DNA of 64,000 bases from Vibrio natriegens NBRC 15636 = ATCC 14048 = DSM 759 (GCF_035621455.1 NZ_CP141823.1:1054001-1118000); one strand, 5' to 3'; positions 24,830 to 34,634 are shown, numbered from the stretch's first letter. Notes: generated by a model not told the origin, from the sequence alone. Made by a program: numbers and translations.

Positions 24830-27034
24830 TTGAAAAACACGAAAACAAATAAAATAAAGAGAACAAAGAAAAAGTATGAACGTGCCTATGAACTGCTAGC
24901 TCAGGCTTCTTACTCGGATCCGTTTGCGACGCTGGGGCCATTTATTGATGATGGTGAAGGTTCCCTAAGAGTCTGGATGCCAGGCGCAGATAAAGTTGAA
25001 TTATTGGTTGAAGGGGAGCCAAGAGTTGCCCTTGAACGCGAAGGTGAAAGCGGATTTATTCTCAAAGAAAAACGCGATTTACACCTTACACATTACCGCT
25101 TAGCTGTAGATTGGAATGGCGTTGAACAAATCATTGACGACCCGTACCAATACCACAATATTTACCAAGAGTACGAACACCTGCACACACCGAAAGACAT
25201 GTATCACTACATGGGTTCGCACTTTGTCACTCTAGAACGTGGAGGTAAACATATCTCTGGCGTTCGTTTCCTAGTTTATGCACCACATGCGTCAGCCGTG
25301 AGTTTGATCGGCGGATTTAACCAGTGGGATGGCCGTCGTCAGCCAATGCAACGCCTCGATTACGGTATTTGGGGCTTGTTCGTTCCTGGCTTAGAAGAAG
25401 GCGTACAATACAAATACGAACTAAAAGGTCCACATGGAGAAGGGTTGCCTCATAAGCAAGACCCATGGGGCTTTTATTCAGAGCAGTACCCGTCATTCGC
25501 ATCCATCACTTACGACCACAACCGTTACCAATGGCAGGATACGCAATGGCAAAGTCGTCCAGTAACGGAAAAGCGCAGTGAAGCGTTGTCTTTCTATGAG
25601 CTACACGCTGGCTCCTGGAAACGCAATGAGCAGGGTGAGTTTCTTAACTACCGTGAACTGGCTGAACACTTAGTGCCATATTTGGTCGACATGGAGTACA
25701 CCCACGTTGAACTGATGCCAGTTTCTGAACATCCATTCTACGGTTCTTGGGGTTACCAGCCAGTGGGGCTGTTTGCTCCAACCAGCCGTTATGGATCGCC
25801 AGATGACTTCAAATACTTTGTTGATGCTTGTCACCAGGCGGGTATTGGCGTGGTTCTCGATTGGGTACCAGCGCACTTCCCATCCGATGACCATGGTCTG
25901 GCAAACTTCGATGGCACACCTCTGTTCCACGATCCAGACCCACGTCGCGGCTGGCACCAAGACTGGAACTCGTATATCTATGATGTCGGCCGCGAGCACG
26001 TCCGTCGCTTCCTAGTCGCGAATGCCTTGTACTGGTTCGAACAATTCCATATCGATGGTATTCGAGTCGATGCTGTTGCGTCCATGATCTACCTTGACTA
26101 CTCACGCAGTCATGATCAGTGGATTCCGAATGTCGATGGTGGCAACGAAAACTATGAAGCGATTGCGACACTAAAATGGATGAACGAGGAGGTGTACAAA
26201 CACTTCCCGAATGCTATGACGATTGCTGAAGAGTCGACGGCATTCCCAGGTGTGTCTGCGCCAACATTCATGGGCGGATTGGGCTTCGGATTCAAGTGGA
26301 ATATGGGTTGGATGCACGACAGTCTTTCTTACATGAAAGAAGATCCTGTTCATCGCAAATACCACCACAATACCATCACGTTCCCGCTTATTTACGCACA
26401 CAGTGAGAACTATGTATTGTCACTGTCGCACGATGAAGTGGTGTATGGCAAAGCCTCTATCCACAACAAAATGCCTGGTGATGAATGGCAACAAACCGCT
26501 AACTTGCGTGCTTACTACGGCCATATGTACGGCCAGCCAGGTAAAAAGCTTAACTTTATGGGCGCAGAATTAGGTCAGACAGCGGAATGGAACCATGATG
26601 ATCAACTGCAGTGGTTCTTATTGGAGTTTGAACGTCACAAAGGGGTTCAAGATCTGACTCGTGACTTAAACCATCTATACCGAACTGAACCAGCTATGCA
26701 CGATCAGGATTGTATTCCTGCTGGTTTCGAATGGCGTCTTCAAGATGAAGCGGATGCGAGTATTCTGGCTCATGAGCGTATTAGTGAGGACGGTGAGCGT
26801 ATTTTGGTTATCACCAACTTTACGCCAGTACCACATGAGAAGTTCCGCTTAGGCGTTCCGTATGAAGGCCGATACGATCTTCTGCTTAACACCGATGACA
26901 GCAAATACGGTGGCAGTGGCTTCAAGGTTCACAAGAGTGTTGAAACTGAAGCGATCGAAAGCGAGTCGCTCTCACAATCTCTTGGATTGCGCATCCCACC
27001 TTTATCAACGGTGTTCTACAAGCTTGATAAATAA
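24830..27034 (+). CDS. glgB: 1,4-alpha-glucan branching enzyme GlgB
   Basis: About 734 residues. It cuts alpha-1,4-glucan chains and rejoins them as alpha-1,6 branches in glycogen synthesis. Seen: N-terminal CBM48 parts (RVWMPGADKVELLVEG; the second, GGFNQWDGRRQPM, near residue 165), then GH13 regions VVLDWVPAHFP (region I), GIRVDAVASMIYLDYSR (nucleophile Asp), IAEESTAFPGV (acid/base Glu) and LSHDEVVYGKASI. The frame is open back to a GTG at 24794, but AGGGAG at 24818-24823 is well placed for TTG 24830, giving a Lys-rich N-terminus. It follows malQ but after a terminator, so it probably has its own promoter. Confidence 0.94.
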   Translation: MKNTKTNKIKRTKKKYERAYELLAQASYSDPFATLGPFIDDGEGSLRVWMPGADKVELLVEGEPRVALEREGESGFILKEKRDLHLTHYRLAVDWNGVEQIIDDPYQYHNIYQEYEHLHTPKDMYHYMGSHFVTLERGGKHISGVRFLVYAPHASAVSLIGGFNQWDGRRQPMQRLDYGIWGLFVPGLEEGVQYKYELKGPHGEGLPHKQDPWGFYSEQYPSFASITYDHNRYQWQDTQWQSRPVTEKRSEALSFYELHAGSWKRNEQGEFLNYRELAEHLVPYLVDMEYTHVELMPVSEHPFYGSWGYQPVGLFAPTSRYGSPDDFKYFVDACHQAGIGVVLDWVPAHFPSDDHGLANFDGTPLFHDPDPRRGWHQDWNSYIYDVGREHVRRFLVANALYWFEQFHIDGIRVDAVASMIYLDYSRSHDQWIPNVDGGNENYEAIATLKWMNEEVYKHFPNAMTIAEESTAFPGVSAPTFMGGLGFGFKWNMGWMHDSLSYMKEDPVHRKYHHNTITFPLIYAHSENYVLSLSHDEVVYGKASIHNKMPGDEWQQTANLRAYYGHMYGQPGKKLNFMGAELGQTAEWNHDDQLQWFLLEFERHKGVQDLTRDLNHLYRTEPAMHDQDCIPAGFEWRLQDEADASILAHERISEDGERILVITNFTPVPHEKFRLGVPYEGRYDLLLNTDDSKYGGSGFKVHKSVETEAIESESLSQSLGLRIPPLSTVFYKLDK

Positions 27035-27052
27035 GCGCCACTGAAAACATCA

Positions 27053-27086
27053 AGCCCGCTTTACAATGTAAATCGGGCTTTTTTTG
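27053..27086 (+). terminator. Terminator after glgB
   Basis: AAGCCCG / CGGGCTT with an inner TTTACA/TGTAAA extension, followed by a run of T residues. Confidence 0.85.
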
Positions 27087-27180
27087 ACCAAACTTTAACC
27101 TCAGAAACTTGTTGTTCTTTGCAGAATACGGCAATCTTGCTCGCTTGCTTTTAAAGCGGAGCGTTGTCGGGATACTGAGA

Positions 27181-27858
27181 ATGATCAAAAGGCTAAAGTC
27201 ATTTCTAATTAAAGTCGTGTTGGTACTGTTGCTTGCCCCTATTGTTATGGTCGGGGCGGTAAAGTTTATCGATCCTCCAATTTGGGGTTGGAAACTCAGT
27301 CGCCTTGTCTCACCTCCAACAAACTATCCTGACCACAGTCAGCATGAATGGGTGCCTTTGTCGCAAATCTCCAAAAACATGCAGCTTGCTGTGATTGCAA
27401 CAGAAGACCAAAAATTCCCGACGCACTATGGCGTCGATTTTGAGTCTCTGTTTAATGTGATAGCGAATGCGGACGAAAATGGCCCATCCCGCGGAGCAAG
27501 CACGATTACCCAACAAACCGCCAAGAATGTGTTTTTGTTTCCTGCCCACTCTTATGTGCGTAAGGCCTATGAGCTTTACTTTGCACTGCTGATGGAAGCG
27601 ATGTGGAGCAAAGAGCGCATTCTGGAAGTCTACCTAAATGTGGTTGAGTTTGGCCCGGGTATCTATGGTACAGAAGCGGCTGCTCAGAACTACTTTGGCG
27701 TAAGCTCAGATAGATTGTCGAAGTGGCAAGCGGCGCAATTAGCCGTGGTGTTGCCTAATCCTTATCGTATAAAAGTTTACCCACAAAGCGACTATACACA
27801 GCGCCGCACCAGATGGGCGATGAATCAAATGCGAAATCTAGGCAGCGTTCATTTGTAG
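27181..27858 (+). CDS. mtgA: Monofunctional peptidoglycan glycosyltransferase MtgA
   Basis: 225 residues from the ATG chosen by comparison with E. coli MtgA (242). GT51 enzyme that polymerises lipid II into glycan strands at the inner membrane. Seen: one N-terminal membrane segment (about 8-28) and the GT51 motifs ATEDQKFPTHYGVDF (catalytic Glu), RGASTITQQTAKNVFL, KERILEVYLNVVEFGPGIYG and the closing AVVLPNP. The frame is open to 27109 but that region overlaps the glgB terminator flank. Gene context is not related to the maltose genes around it. Confidence 0.93.
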   Translation: MIKRLKSFLIKVVLVLLLAPIVMVGAVKFIDPPIWGWKLSRLVSPPTNYPDHSQHEWVPLSQISKNMQLAVIATEDQKFPTHYGVDFESLFNVIANADENGPSRGASTITQQTAKNVFLFPAHSYVRKAYELYFALLMEAMWSKERILEVYLNVVEFGPGIYGTEAAAQNYFGVSSDRLSKWQAAQLAVVLPNPYRIKVYPQSDYTQRRTRWAMNQMRNLGSVHL

Positions 27859-27867
27859 AAATTTCAA

Positions 27868-27920
27868 ACTACGCCCTGATAAAGCAAAAATGTGAGTTAA
27901 TCCAAGCTTTAGGGCGTAGT
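27868..27920 (+). terminator. Long hairpin after mtgA
   Basis: ACTACGCCCT (27868-27877) plus AAAGC (27881-27885) pair with GCTTTAGGGCGTAGT (27906-27920) around a 20-nt loop. No T run follows, so it may protect the 3' end rather than terminate. Confidence 0.5.
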
Positions 27921-28019
27921 CTATTAGAATGATGTGCTCAAATTTTCATCCATTTACTATTAGTGTGAATAAAACTAATAAATTTGCGTAGGTTACATAC
28001 GCAATCAATGGATAGAACG

Positions 28020-30080
28020 ATGAAACTGAATCTGATCACGACGACATTATTACTCGCCTCGGCAAGTGCTATTGCTGAACCCAATATCACCATATCTACC
28101 ACAACGAACAGCCGCGATTTTCCACTCAGTGCCGAGCAACCTTTAGTCGTGCCGCTTACCAAAGACGGCTACACACTAAAAATAACCGGTATTGATGGAA
28201 GTTGTACCGCGCCCGACGGACAAAACGTAAAGTTCAATACACCCATTTCACTGAACTGTGGAGAGCCGACAGAACTTGCGCTGAAAATACGTTTTACCGG
28301 GGACTACTCGTTTGCCTATGATGAGCAGGCAAAAACGCTTCTGTTTAAGCGAGAACCAAAGAAAGCGGCGAAGACTGAGTTCAAACGCCCGATCCCAAAA
28401 GTCCAGTGTGAAGTTTATCAAGGTGGCGAAGTGTCCATTGCATTGGGGGATAGTTTCCCCGATGGAACCAAATTGCGGGATGCTTACTCAGGGCAGGTAG
28501 TCGAAGTGAAAAATCAACAAGTCTCTTTGGTGCCAGACCAAGCGTCAGGTGGAATCGTACTTCTTGAGCCGATGAAGAAAACCAAGCAAGCAATACCGTT
28601 TGACTACCGAAATGCCAATATCTACTTTGTGATGGTTGATAGATTCAACAACGCAGACAGCAGCAATGACGCTAGCTATGGGCGTAAAAAGGACGGAAAA
28701 GAAGAAATCGGTACCTTCCATGGTGGCGACCTCAAAGGAGTGATTGATAAGCTGGACTACATCAAAAGCTTGGGGACAGATGCCATTTGGTTATCGCCGA
28801 TTGTTGAGCAGGTGCACGGTTTTGTTGGCGGTGGCGACAGTGGCTCGTTCCCATTTTATGCTTATCACGGTTACTGGACGCGTGACTTTACTAAGATCGA
28901 CGAAAACTTCGGCAGTGAAGCTGACTTAAAGACGCTGGTGGAAGAAGCGCACAAACGCGGGCTAAAAGTGCTGATGGATGCCGTCATCAACCACACCGGT
29001 TACTCCACACTTGCCGATTTACAGTTTGATGGTATCGAAGTGCTCAAACCGGGTGCTGATTTGCCAGAAAAATGGGCGAACTGGCAACCAAAGAGTGGTG
29101 AAAACTGGCACAGCTACCACCATTATATTGATTACCAAAGTCCGAACTGGGCTAACTGGTGGGGTGGTGATTGGGTAAGAGCAGGTTTACCGGGCTATCC
29201 TGAGCCGGGCAGCAGCGATATCACTATGTCGCTCGCTGGGTTGCCGGACTTTGTCACCGAATCTGATAAAGCGGTAACACCACCTAAGTGGCTGCTAGAC
29301 AATCCGGGTACGCGTGTTAAGGCGCGAGACAATTTCACCGTGTCGGATTATTTAATTGAATGGCAAACGGATTGGGTGAAGCGCTTTGGCATTGATGGAT
29401 ATCGCGTCGACACCGTAAAACACGTCGAAGGTGACGTTTGGAAACGCCTGAAGCAAGAAGCCTCTCAAAGCTTAGAACAGTGGCGTAAAGAAAACGGTAA
29501 ATCAGGTCAACCGTTTTGGATGATGGGCGAAGTATGGGGACACACCGCATATCGCAGCCCTTACTTTGACGATGGTTTCGATGCGCTGATCAACTTTGAT
29601 ATGCAGAAGAAACTTGATAAAGGCGCAGCCTGTTTTAGCCAAATGGCTGAAACCTACCAAAGCTATGCCGATACCATCGCTAACGAGAAAGACTTTAACC
29701 CGGTCAGCTATATGTCCTCTCACGACACCGAGCTATTCTTCTCACGCTTTAAAGACTACGCCATGCAGCGTAACGCAGCGAATGCGCTGTTGTTAAGCCC
29801 TGGCGCTGTACAGGTCTATTATGGCGATGAAGTGGGGCGTAACATTGGCCCATATGCAGACGACTTCCACCAAGGGACTCGTTCTGACATGGTCTGGAAG
29901 CTGACTGACGAGAAACAATCGTTGCTGAAACATTGGCAGACTCTAGGACAGTTCCGAAAAGCACACCCTGCGATTGGAGCGGGTAAGCATCACGTAATCG
30001 CTCAGGAAGGAGCGTATGTCTTCTCTCGAACTCTTGCTGGTGACAAGGTAGTGGTTGCGTTTGTCGGTCGAGATAGGTAA
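28020..30080 (+). CDS. malS: Periplasmic alpha-amylase, MalS type
   Basis: 686 residues with a cleavable signal peptide (predicted cut after ASAIA, about residue 19). It resembles E. coli MalS (676 aa), a periplasmic enzyme that releases maltohexaose and shorter products from maltodextrins. An N-terminal beta domain (about 20-190) precedes the GH13 barrel: VMVDRFNNADSSND, GTFHGGDLKG, DAVINHTGYSTL (region I), GIDGYRVDTVKH (nucleophile Asp), MMGEVWGH (acid/base Glu) and SSHDTELFFSR. The MalS-specific HGFVGGG and PHYAYHGY-like segments are present. No obvious MalT box was found directly upstream. Confidence 0.92.
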   Translation: MKLNLITTTLLLASASAIAEPNITISTTTNSRDFPLSAEQPLVVPLTKDGYTLKITGIDGSCTAPDGQNVKFNTPISLNCGEPTELALKIRFTGDYSFAYDEQAKTLLFKREPKKAAKTEFKRPIPKVQCEVYQGGEVSIALGDSFPDGTKLRDAYSGQVVEVKNQQVSLVPDQASGGIVLLEPMKKTKQAIPFDYRNANIYFVMVDRFNNADSSNDASYGRKKDGKEEIGTFHGGDLKGVIDKLDYIKSLGTDAIWLSPIVEQVHGFVGGGDSGSFPFYAYHGYWTRDFTKIDENFGSEADLKTLVEEAHKRGLKVLMDAVINHTGYSTLADLQFDGIEVLKPGADLPEKWANWQPKSGENWHSYHHYIDYQSPNWANWWGGDWVRAGLPGYPEPGSSDITMSLAGLPDFVTESDKAVTPPKWLLDNPGTRVKARDNFTVSDYLIEWQTDWVKRFGIDGYRVDTVKHVEGDVWKRLKQEASQSLEQWRKENGKSGQPFWMMGEVWGHTAYRSPYFDDGFDALINFDMQKKLDKGAACFSQMAETYQSYADTIANEKDFNPVSYMSSHDTELFFSRFKDYAMQRNAANALLLSPGAVQVYYGDEVGRNIGPYADDFHQGTRSDMVWKLTDEKQSLLKHWQTLGQFRKAHPAIGAGKHHVIAQEGAYVFSRTLAGDKVVVAFVGRDR

Positions 30081-30104
30081 TTCACAAGCGATCAATAAAT
30101 AGTT

Positions 30105-30135
30105 AAAAGCCCTTCTTTGCAAAGAAGGGCTTTTT
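30105..30135 (+). terminator. Terminator after malS
   Basis: AAAAGCCCTTCTTTGC followed by its complement, an almost perfect palindrome ending in TTTTT. Confidence 0.9.
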
Positions 30136-30356
30136 ATTTCAAATTCTGGATCTAATTTACCAATAAGTTAATGCCAAATTAAAAACTGCAAAACTCATCG
30201 TCATGTATTTTAAAGTTTAAATTGTAATCAAATATTAAAATAAAATATGGTTAATTAATATTTAATCAGCTCGTTACTCTTATTGATATTAATCATATTT
30301 ATCACTCATTGTTCAGGTAAACATATGTATCAAATTCCACATGTTTAGGTAACGTT

Positions 30357-31094
30357 ATGAAAACCCCTGTTCAAACTGAGCGAAAGGTGACGCTTGGGTG
30401 CTATCTTGCACTCGCGTTTGCTATCGTATTTTTCTCTGGTATGTTGAAATCAAACCAATGGTATGGCGTGTTTGACTTCACCACATTAAATGGCTCTTTC
30501 GGTAAGGTGGCGTCTGGTGTCACTGAAACGGCCGACGGTGTAAAAGTTACGACAACAACGCTTCGCGGTTCAGGCGGTAGCGGTGCTCGAGATGGCTTTA
30601 TTTTTGCGCTTACTCTTATCCCAACGGTGATGTTTGCTTTAGGCATGATCAATGTTCTTGAGCATTGCGGTGCACTAGATGCGGCGCGCAAACTGCTGAC
30701 TCCTCTACTACGCCCAATGGTAGGCATTCCGGGCAACTCTGGTCTAGCCCTTATTGCTTCACTTCAAAGTACCGATGCTGGCGCAGCGATGACGCGTCAA
30801 CTTAAAGATGAAGGTCATCTTACCAAACGTGAAACCGATGTCTTTACTATGTTCCAGTTCACTGCAGGTGCAACCATCGTTAACTTCTTCTCATCAGGTG
30901 CCGTGCTATTTACTTTGACCATGGCCGATGGCTCTTTGGCTGTAACGTCTTCTATCGGCTTGGCGGTTGTGGTCATGTTTGCGTTTAAGATTATTGGCGC
31001 AAACTTATTCCGCATCTACTTAAACATCACAGAAGGTAAAGAAGACAAACAAGAGCAAAACAAAACTGAGAACTTGAAAGAGGAGATCGCGTAA
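30357..31094 (+). CDS. yjiH: YjiH-like membrane protein with nucleoside-recognition (Gate) domain
   Basis: 245 residues, about five membrane segments. It matches the E. coli YjiH family: a Gate-type domain with FALGMINVLEHCGALDA and LIASLQSTDAGAAM. In E. coli yjiH and yjiG stand next to iadA, an isoaspartyl dipeptidase; here a peptidase gene also follows, so the pair is likely one membrane unit that moves a peptide or amino acid product. The transport role is inferred. AGGTAACGTT precedes the ATG; the stop overlaps the yjiG start (TAATG). Confidence 0.85.
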   Translation: MKTPVQTERKVTLGCYLALAFAIVFFSGMLKSNQWYGVFDFTTLNGSFGKVASGVTETADGVKVTTTTLRGSGGSGARDGFIFALTLIPTVMFALGMINVLEHCGALDAARKLLTPLLRPMVGIPGNSGLALIASLQSTDAGAAMTRQLKDEGHLTKRETDVFTMFQFTAGATIVNFFSSGAVLFTLTMADGSLAVTSSIGLAVVVMFAFKIIGANLFRIYLNITEGKEDKQEQNKTENLKEEIA

Positions 31095-31561
31095 TGGGTG
31101 ACGTAAAAGCAAGCAAGCCTATGGTGACAGATATTTTCGTTGAAGGTGCAAAGAAAGGTTGGGTGATCGCGACGACTTCGACGGTACCAAACGTTCTTAT
31201 GGCATTTGTAATTATCAAAGCACTTCAGATCACCGGCGCACTGGATCTCATGGGTACTGTCTTCTCTCCGGTGATGGCGATATTTGGTTTGCCAGGTGAA
31301 GCGGCTGCCGTACTTATTGGCGCTTGGATGTCAATGGGTGGCGCTGTGGGTGTGGTTATCACGCTGTTTGACCAAGGGATTCTTAATGGCACCCACATCG
31401 CGATTCTTGCGCCTGCAATCTACCTGATGGGCTCGCAGGTTCAATACATGGGACGGATTATGGGTCCTATTGGCACTGAAGGTCGTTACATTCCAATCAT
31501 GATTGCTATCTCAGTGATGAACGCATTTGGCGCAATGTTGGTCATGAACCTGTTTGTTTAG
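31094..31561 (+). CDS. yjiG: YjiG-like membrane protein, partner of YjiH
   Basis: 155 residues with four hydrophobic segments, same length as E. coli YjiG (153). Contains the second half of the Gate-type fold: GLPGEAAAVLIGAWMSMGGA and GSQVQYMGRIMGP. The start codon overlaps the yjiH stop by one base, and the peptidase gene follows after 9 nt, so the three are translated from one mRNA. Confidence 0.85.
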   Translation: MGDVKASKPMVTDIFVEGAKKGWVIATTSTVPNVLMAFVIIKALQITGALDLMGTVFSPVMAIFGLPGEAAAVLIGAWMSMGGAVGVVITLFDQGILNGTHIAILAPAIYLMGSQVQYMGRIMGPIGTEGRYIPIMIAISVMNAFGAMLVMNLFV

Positions 31562-31570
31562 GAGTAAAAC

Positions 31571-32695
31571 ATGCAGTTTTCTCTCAATGAATACCTTGAA
31601 GAGTTACGCCCATTAATTAACGTCGATTGCGGAACTTACACTACCGATGGTATTGAATTTGTTGCTTCTCAGTTTGAAGCAAAGTTTCATGCGATGTTGG
31701 GTTGGAGTGTTAAGCGAGTTGATTGCGGCAGAGCAGGGATAGGGTTAGAAATTCGTAACATGCCTGAGGCAGAACAGATCGATGTGATGCTGATTGGCCA
31801 TTTAGATACGGTTTTTCCTGTAGGGACGGCAGAGCAGCGTCCGATGTCTGTGGATGAAGATAAAGCGTACGGTCCGGGTGTGTCGGACATGAAGTCTGGT
31901 TTGCTAAACATCGTTTATGCAATGCGAAATCTGGATACAGCGGTATTAGAAAAGCTGTCGATTTGTATTTGCATGAATCCGGATGAAGAGACGGGCTCAC
32001 TTTATTCAGTCGATTGGATTCAGTCAGTAGCAAAAAGTGCCAAGAATGTGCTGGTCGCAGAAGCTGCACGTGCAGACGGTGGTTTGGTGAAAGCACGCAA
32101 AGGTATGGCGCGTTACAAAATATCCTTCAATGGTGTAGCTGCTCACGCGGGTAACGAGCCAGAGAATGGCCGTAGTGCGATTACCGAAATGGCCAATTGG
32201 ATTCTTGCAGTTAACGGCATGACCAACTTTATCTCGGGCACGACGTTAAATGTGGGTATTGTGTCGGGTGGTAACGGGGCAAATATAGTACCTGCTCAGG
32301 CTGAAGCGATCGTCGATGTACGCTTCTGGAGCAACGTAGAGTACGATGATGTCGATACCAAGCTGCTCTGTTTAGCTAAAACTCCGTTTGTTGATGGGGT
32401 GAGCATTCAGTTAGATCGAGAAGCGTATAAACCGTCGATGTTACCGAATGTACAAACCGAAGGTTTAATGGCATTGGTTGAAGAGGCTGCCAGTGAGGTT
32501 GCAATTGATATCAATTGGAAAGAAGTAGGTGGTGGCTCTGATGCGAACAATACCGCTATTCTGGGCGTTCCGACATTAGATGGTCTTGGCCCCGTCGGAG
32601 CTGGCTTCCACGGAGAGCAGGAATATTTACTTCTAGAGTCTGTCGAGCCACGCATCAAGATGCTGATGCGTGTACTAGAGAAGATAGCTAAATAA
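31571..32695 (+). CDS. M20 family metallopeptidase (carboxypeptidase G2-like)
   Basis: 374 residues, no signal peptide, so cytosolic. Zinc ligands and catalytic residues are visible: GHLDTVFP (His, Asp), GPGVSDMKSG (bridging Asp), NPDEETGS (catalytic Glu and zinc Glu), and the late GAGFHGEQEYL His. A dimerisation lid lies between (about 175-290). Family members cut C-terminal glutamate from folates or split dipeptides and acylated amino acids. The place behind yjiH-yjiG, where E. coli has iadA, points to peptide breakdown coupled to the membrane pair. The exact substrate is unknown. AGGAG lies just before the ATG. Confidence 0.87.
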   Translation: MQFSLNEYLEELRPLINVDCGTYTTDGIEFVASQFEAKFHAMLGWSVKRVDCGRAGIGLEIRNMPEAEQIDVMLIGHLDTVFPVGTAEQRPMSVDEDKAYGPGVSDMKSGLLNIVYAMRNLDTAVLEKLSICICMNPDEETGSLYSVDWIQSVAKSAKNVLVAEAARADGGLVKARKGMARYKISFNGVAAHAGNEPENGRSAITEMANWILAVNGMTNFISGTTLNVGIVSGGNGANIVPAQAEAIVDVRFWSNVEYDDVDTKLLCLAKTPFVDGVSIQLDREAYKPSMLPNVQTEGLMALVEEAASEVAIDINWKEVGGGSDANNTAILGVPTLDGLGPVGAGFHGEQEYLLLESVEPRIKMLMRVLEKIAK

Positions 32696-32723
32696 AACGT
32701 TCGTTCTCGGCCAAATAGCTTTC

Positions 32724-32754
32724 AATCCCCAAACCAAAGTTTGGGGATTTTTTA
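32724..32754 (+). terminator. Terminator of the yjiHG-peptidase operon
   Basis: AATCCCCAAAC-CAAA-GTTTGGGGATT perfect 11-bp stem followed by TTTTATTTT. Confidence 0.9.
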
Positions 32755-32857
32755 TTTTCCTTTAAACCGGTTACTTACGATGATCTCTGTTGTTAATCCT
32801 GTGTTCAGGTTCTGGCTCTTAGTATTAGCGCCAGAGTCACAACTACCGGAGGCAACG

Positions 32858-33235
32858 ATGACTACAGCCATGTCTTTAAAGTCGGCGCCTAATGACGCCG
32901 TTGAAGAAACACTAAAAGCGCCAGATGAGAAAACGTTTTGGCGCAAGATGAAAAACTCGGTCAGAAAAGCGGGTGAAGAGCTTGCTGTGATGGGAATTAA
33001 ATCCTGGCTCGCGATGACAGACGCCAATACCTCTGTTCGCCATAAAGCGATTCTAGGTGGGGCATTAGCGTATTTCGTTCTCCCAACGGATATGGTGCCC
33101 GATGTGCTGGCTGGTGTTGGATTCACTGATGATATGGCAGCGCTTACATTGGCGGCGAATACGGTTGGCAACGCTATTACGCCAGAGCATGAAGAACAAG
33201 CCAGAGCGAAACTGAATTCAATGGCTACTGACTAA
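32858..33235 (+). CDS. YkvA/DUF1232 family protein
   Basis: 125 residues from the ATG with GGAGG 6 nt upstream; the frame is open further left but those codons overlap the preceding terminator. The core LGGALAYFVLPTDMVPDVL and GFTDDMAAL is the DUF1232 (YkvA) signature: a short hydrophobic hairpin with conserved prolines and acidic residues. It is a likely small membrane protein; the role of the family is unknown. Single gene, closed by a strong terminator. Confidence 0.82.
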   Translation: MTTAMSLKSAPNDAVEETLKAPDEKTFWRKMKNSVRKAGEELAVMGIKSWLAMTDANTSVRHKAILGGALAYFVLPTDMVPDVLAGVGFTDDMAALTLAANTVGNAITPEHEEQARAKLNSMATD

Positions 33236-33271
33236 AAGCCTTTAAGATTGCTTAATAAACCTTTCTCAATG

Positions 33272-33305
33272 AACAAAGCCCCGATGTTTCCATCGGGGCT
33301 TTGTT
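33272..33305. terminator. Bidirectional terminator
   Basis: ACAAAGCCCCGATG-TTTC-CATCGGGGCTTTGT, a 14-bp perfect stem between convergent genes. Confidence 0.9.
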
Positions 33306-33329
33306 TTAGACAGGATAACCGTAAACGGT

Positions 33330-34634
33330 TTAAGCGTCAGCGCGTTTAAGATGCACTTCTTCTTCGGCTGCGCCGGCCATCGGATCGTTGAAGCGAGCTT
33401 CATCCAATGCACCTTCTGATTTAGCAACAATAACCGTTACTGCGCTATCACCAGTAATGTTTACTGCGGTACGAATCATATCCAGTAGACGGTCAACCCC
33501 CATAATCAGAGCGATACCTTCCAGAGGCAAGCCTACTTGGTTTAGTACCATCGCTAGCATGACAAGGCCAACACCAGGAACACCAGCAGTACCGATAGAT
33601 GCCAGAGTAGCCGTCATGATAACCATCAGGTAGTCACCCATGGTTAAATCAATGTTGAATGCCTGTGCGATAAACGCGGTAGCGACACCTTGCATGATCG
33701 CCGTTCCGTCCATGTTCACGGTTGCACCAAGTGGTACAGTGAACGAAGACACACGGTTTTCTACGCCCATGCGGTGTTTTGCTGTTTCCATAGTAACCGG
33801 AATGGTTGCGTTTGATGATGCAGTAGAGAACGCAAACATCACAGCATCTTCCATTTTACGCAGGAAGGTAATTGGGCTAAGACCAGTAAACCCTTTTAAC
33901 ATTAGGCTGTACGTTACCAGACCGTGTAGCAGCAGTGTGCCAGCTAGAACGATAAAGTACTCGGCAAGGTTTAGGATTGCACCCAAGCCCAAACCAGTAA
34001 ACAGCTTCGCCATCAGGAAGAACACACCAAATGGTGCCAGGTTCATCAAAATAGCAACTAGCTTCATGATCACTTCATTCAAGTCTGAGAAGAATGCAGC
34101 GATACGCTCGCCTGGTTTACCAGCAGCACTGATCGCGATACCAAATAAAACGGCAAACACGATAACTTGAAGTGTTTTACCTTCAGCCATTGCACTGATT
34201 GGATTAGTCGGGAACATATCAATGATCACCTGACCCAAAGACGGTGCTTCTGCTGACTTAAATGAGCTTACCGCAGTAAGATCAGCGCCAGCGCCTGGCT
34301 GGAACACGGTGCCCATAGTCAGAGCAAGTGTGATAGCGACAGCCGTTGTTGCAATGTATAAAGCTAGGGTTTTACCACCCATGCGACCTAAAGTAGATAG
34401 GTCTTTAAGAGAGCTAGTACCACAAACGAGTGATACAAATACCAAAGGTACTACTAGCATCTTCAAGCTGGCGACAAAGATCTGTCCACCAACTTCAAAT
34501 AGTCCATTAACAATGTATGCGTCGACAAATCCGTTGTCAGCAAAAAGTGTGCGAATTGCAAATCCTGTCAAGATACCCGCCACCATACCGAAAATAACAC
34601 GGCTGGTAAGCGACATCGGTTTCTTGGTATTCAT
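33330..34634 (-). CDS. Dicarboxylate/amino acid:cation symporter (GltP/DctA type)
   Basis: 434 residues from the ATG with AAGGAG 7 nt upstream; 12 extra codons are open to 34670. Eight membrane segments plus two re-entrant loops. Signatures: serine-rich AFSTASSNATIPVT in HP1, GATVNMDGTAIMQG in TM7 and the late GVDRLLDMIRTAVNITGD in TM8 with the Asp and Arg that contact acidic substrates. This Arg suggests glutamate, aspartate or a C4-dicarboxylate, unlike SstT at 10412-11632. A CRP-like site lies upstream. Confidence 0.88.
   Translation of the reverse strand: MNTKKPMSLTSRVIFGMVAGILTGFAIRTLFADNGFVDAYIVNGLFEVGGQIFVASLKMLVVPLVFVSLVCGTSSLKDLSTLGRMGGKTLALYIATTAVAITLALTMGTVFQPGAGADLTAVSSFKSAEAPSLGQVIIDMFPTNPISAMAEGKTLQVIVFAVLFGIAISAAGKPGERIAAFFSDLNEVIMKLVAILMNLAPFGVFFLMAKLFTGLGLGAILNLAEYFIVLAGTLLLHGLVTYSLMLKGFTGLSPITFLRKMEDAVMFAFSTASSNATIPVTMETAKHRMGVENRVSSFTVPLGATVNMDGTAIMQGVATAFIAQAFNIDLTMGDYLMVIMTATLASIGTAGVPGVGLVMLAMVLNQVGLPLEGIALIMGVDRLLDMIRTAVNITGDSAVTVIVAKSEGALDEARFNDPMAGAAEEEVHLKRADA

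Noticed and set aside
33640..34170. 176-codon + strand frame inside the symporter gene
   Set aside because: Antisense to a clear membrane transporter; composition reflects the reverse complement of hydrophobic codons.
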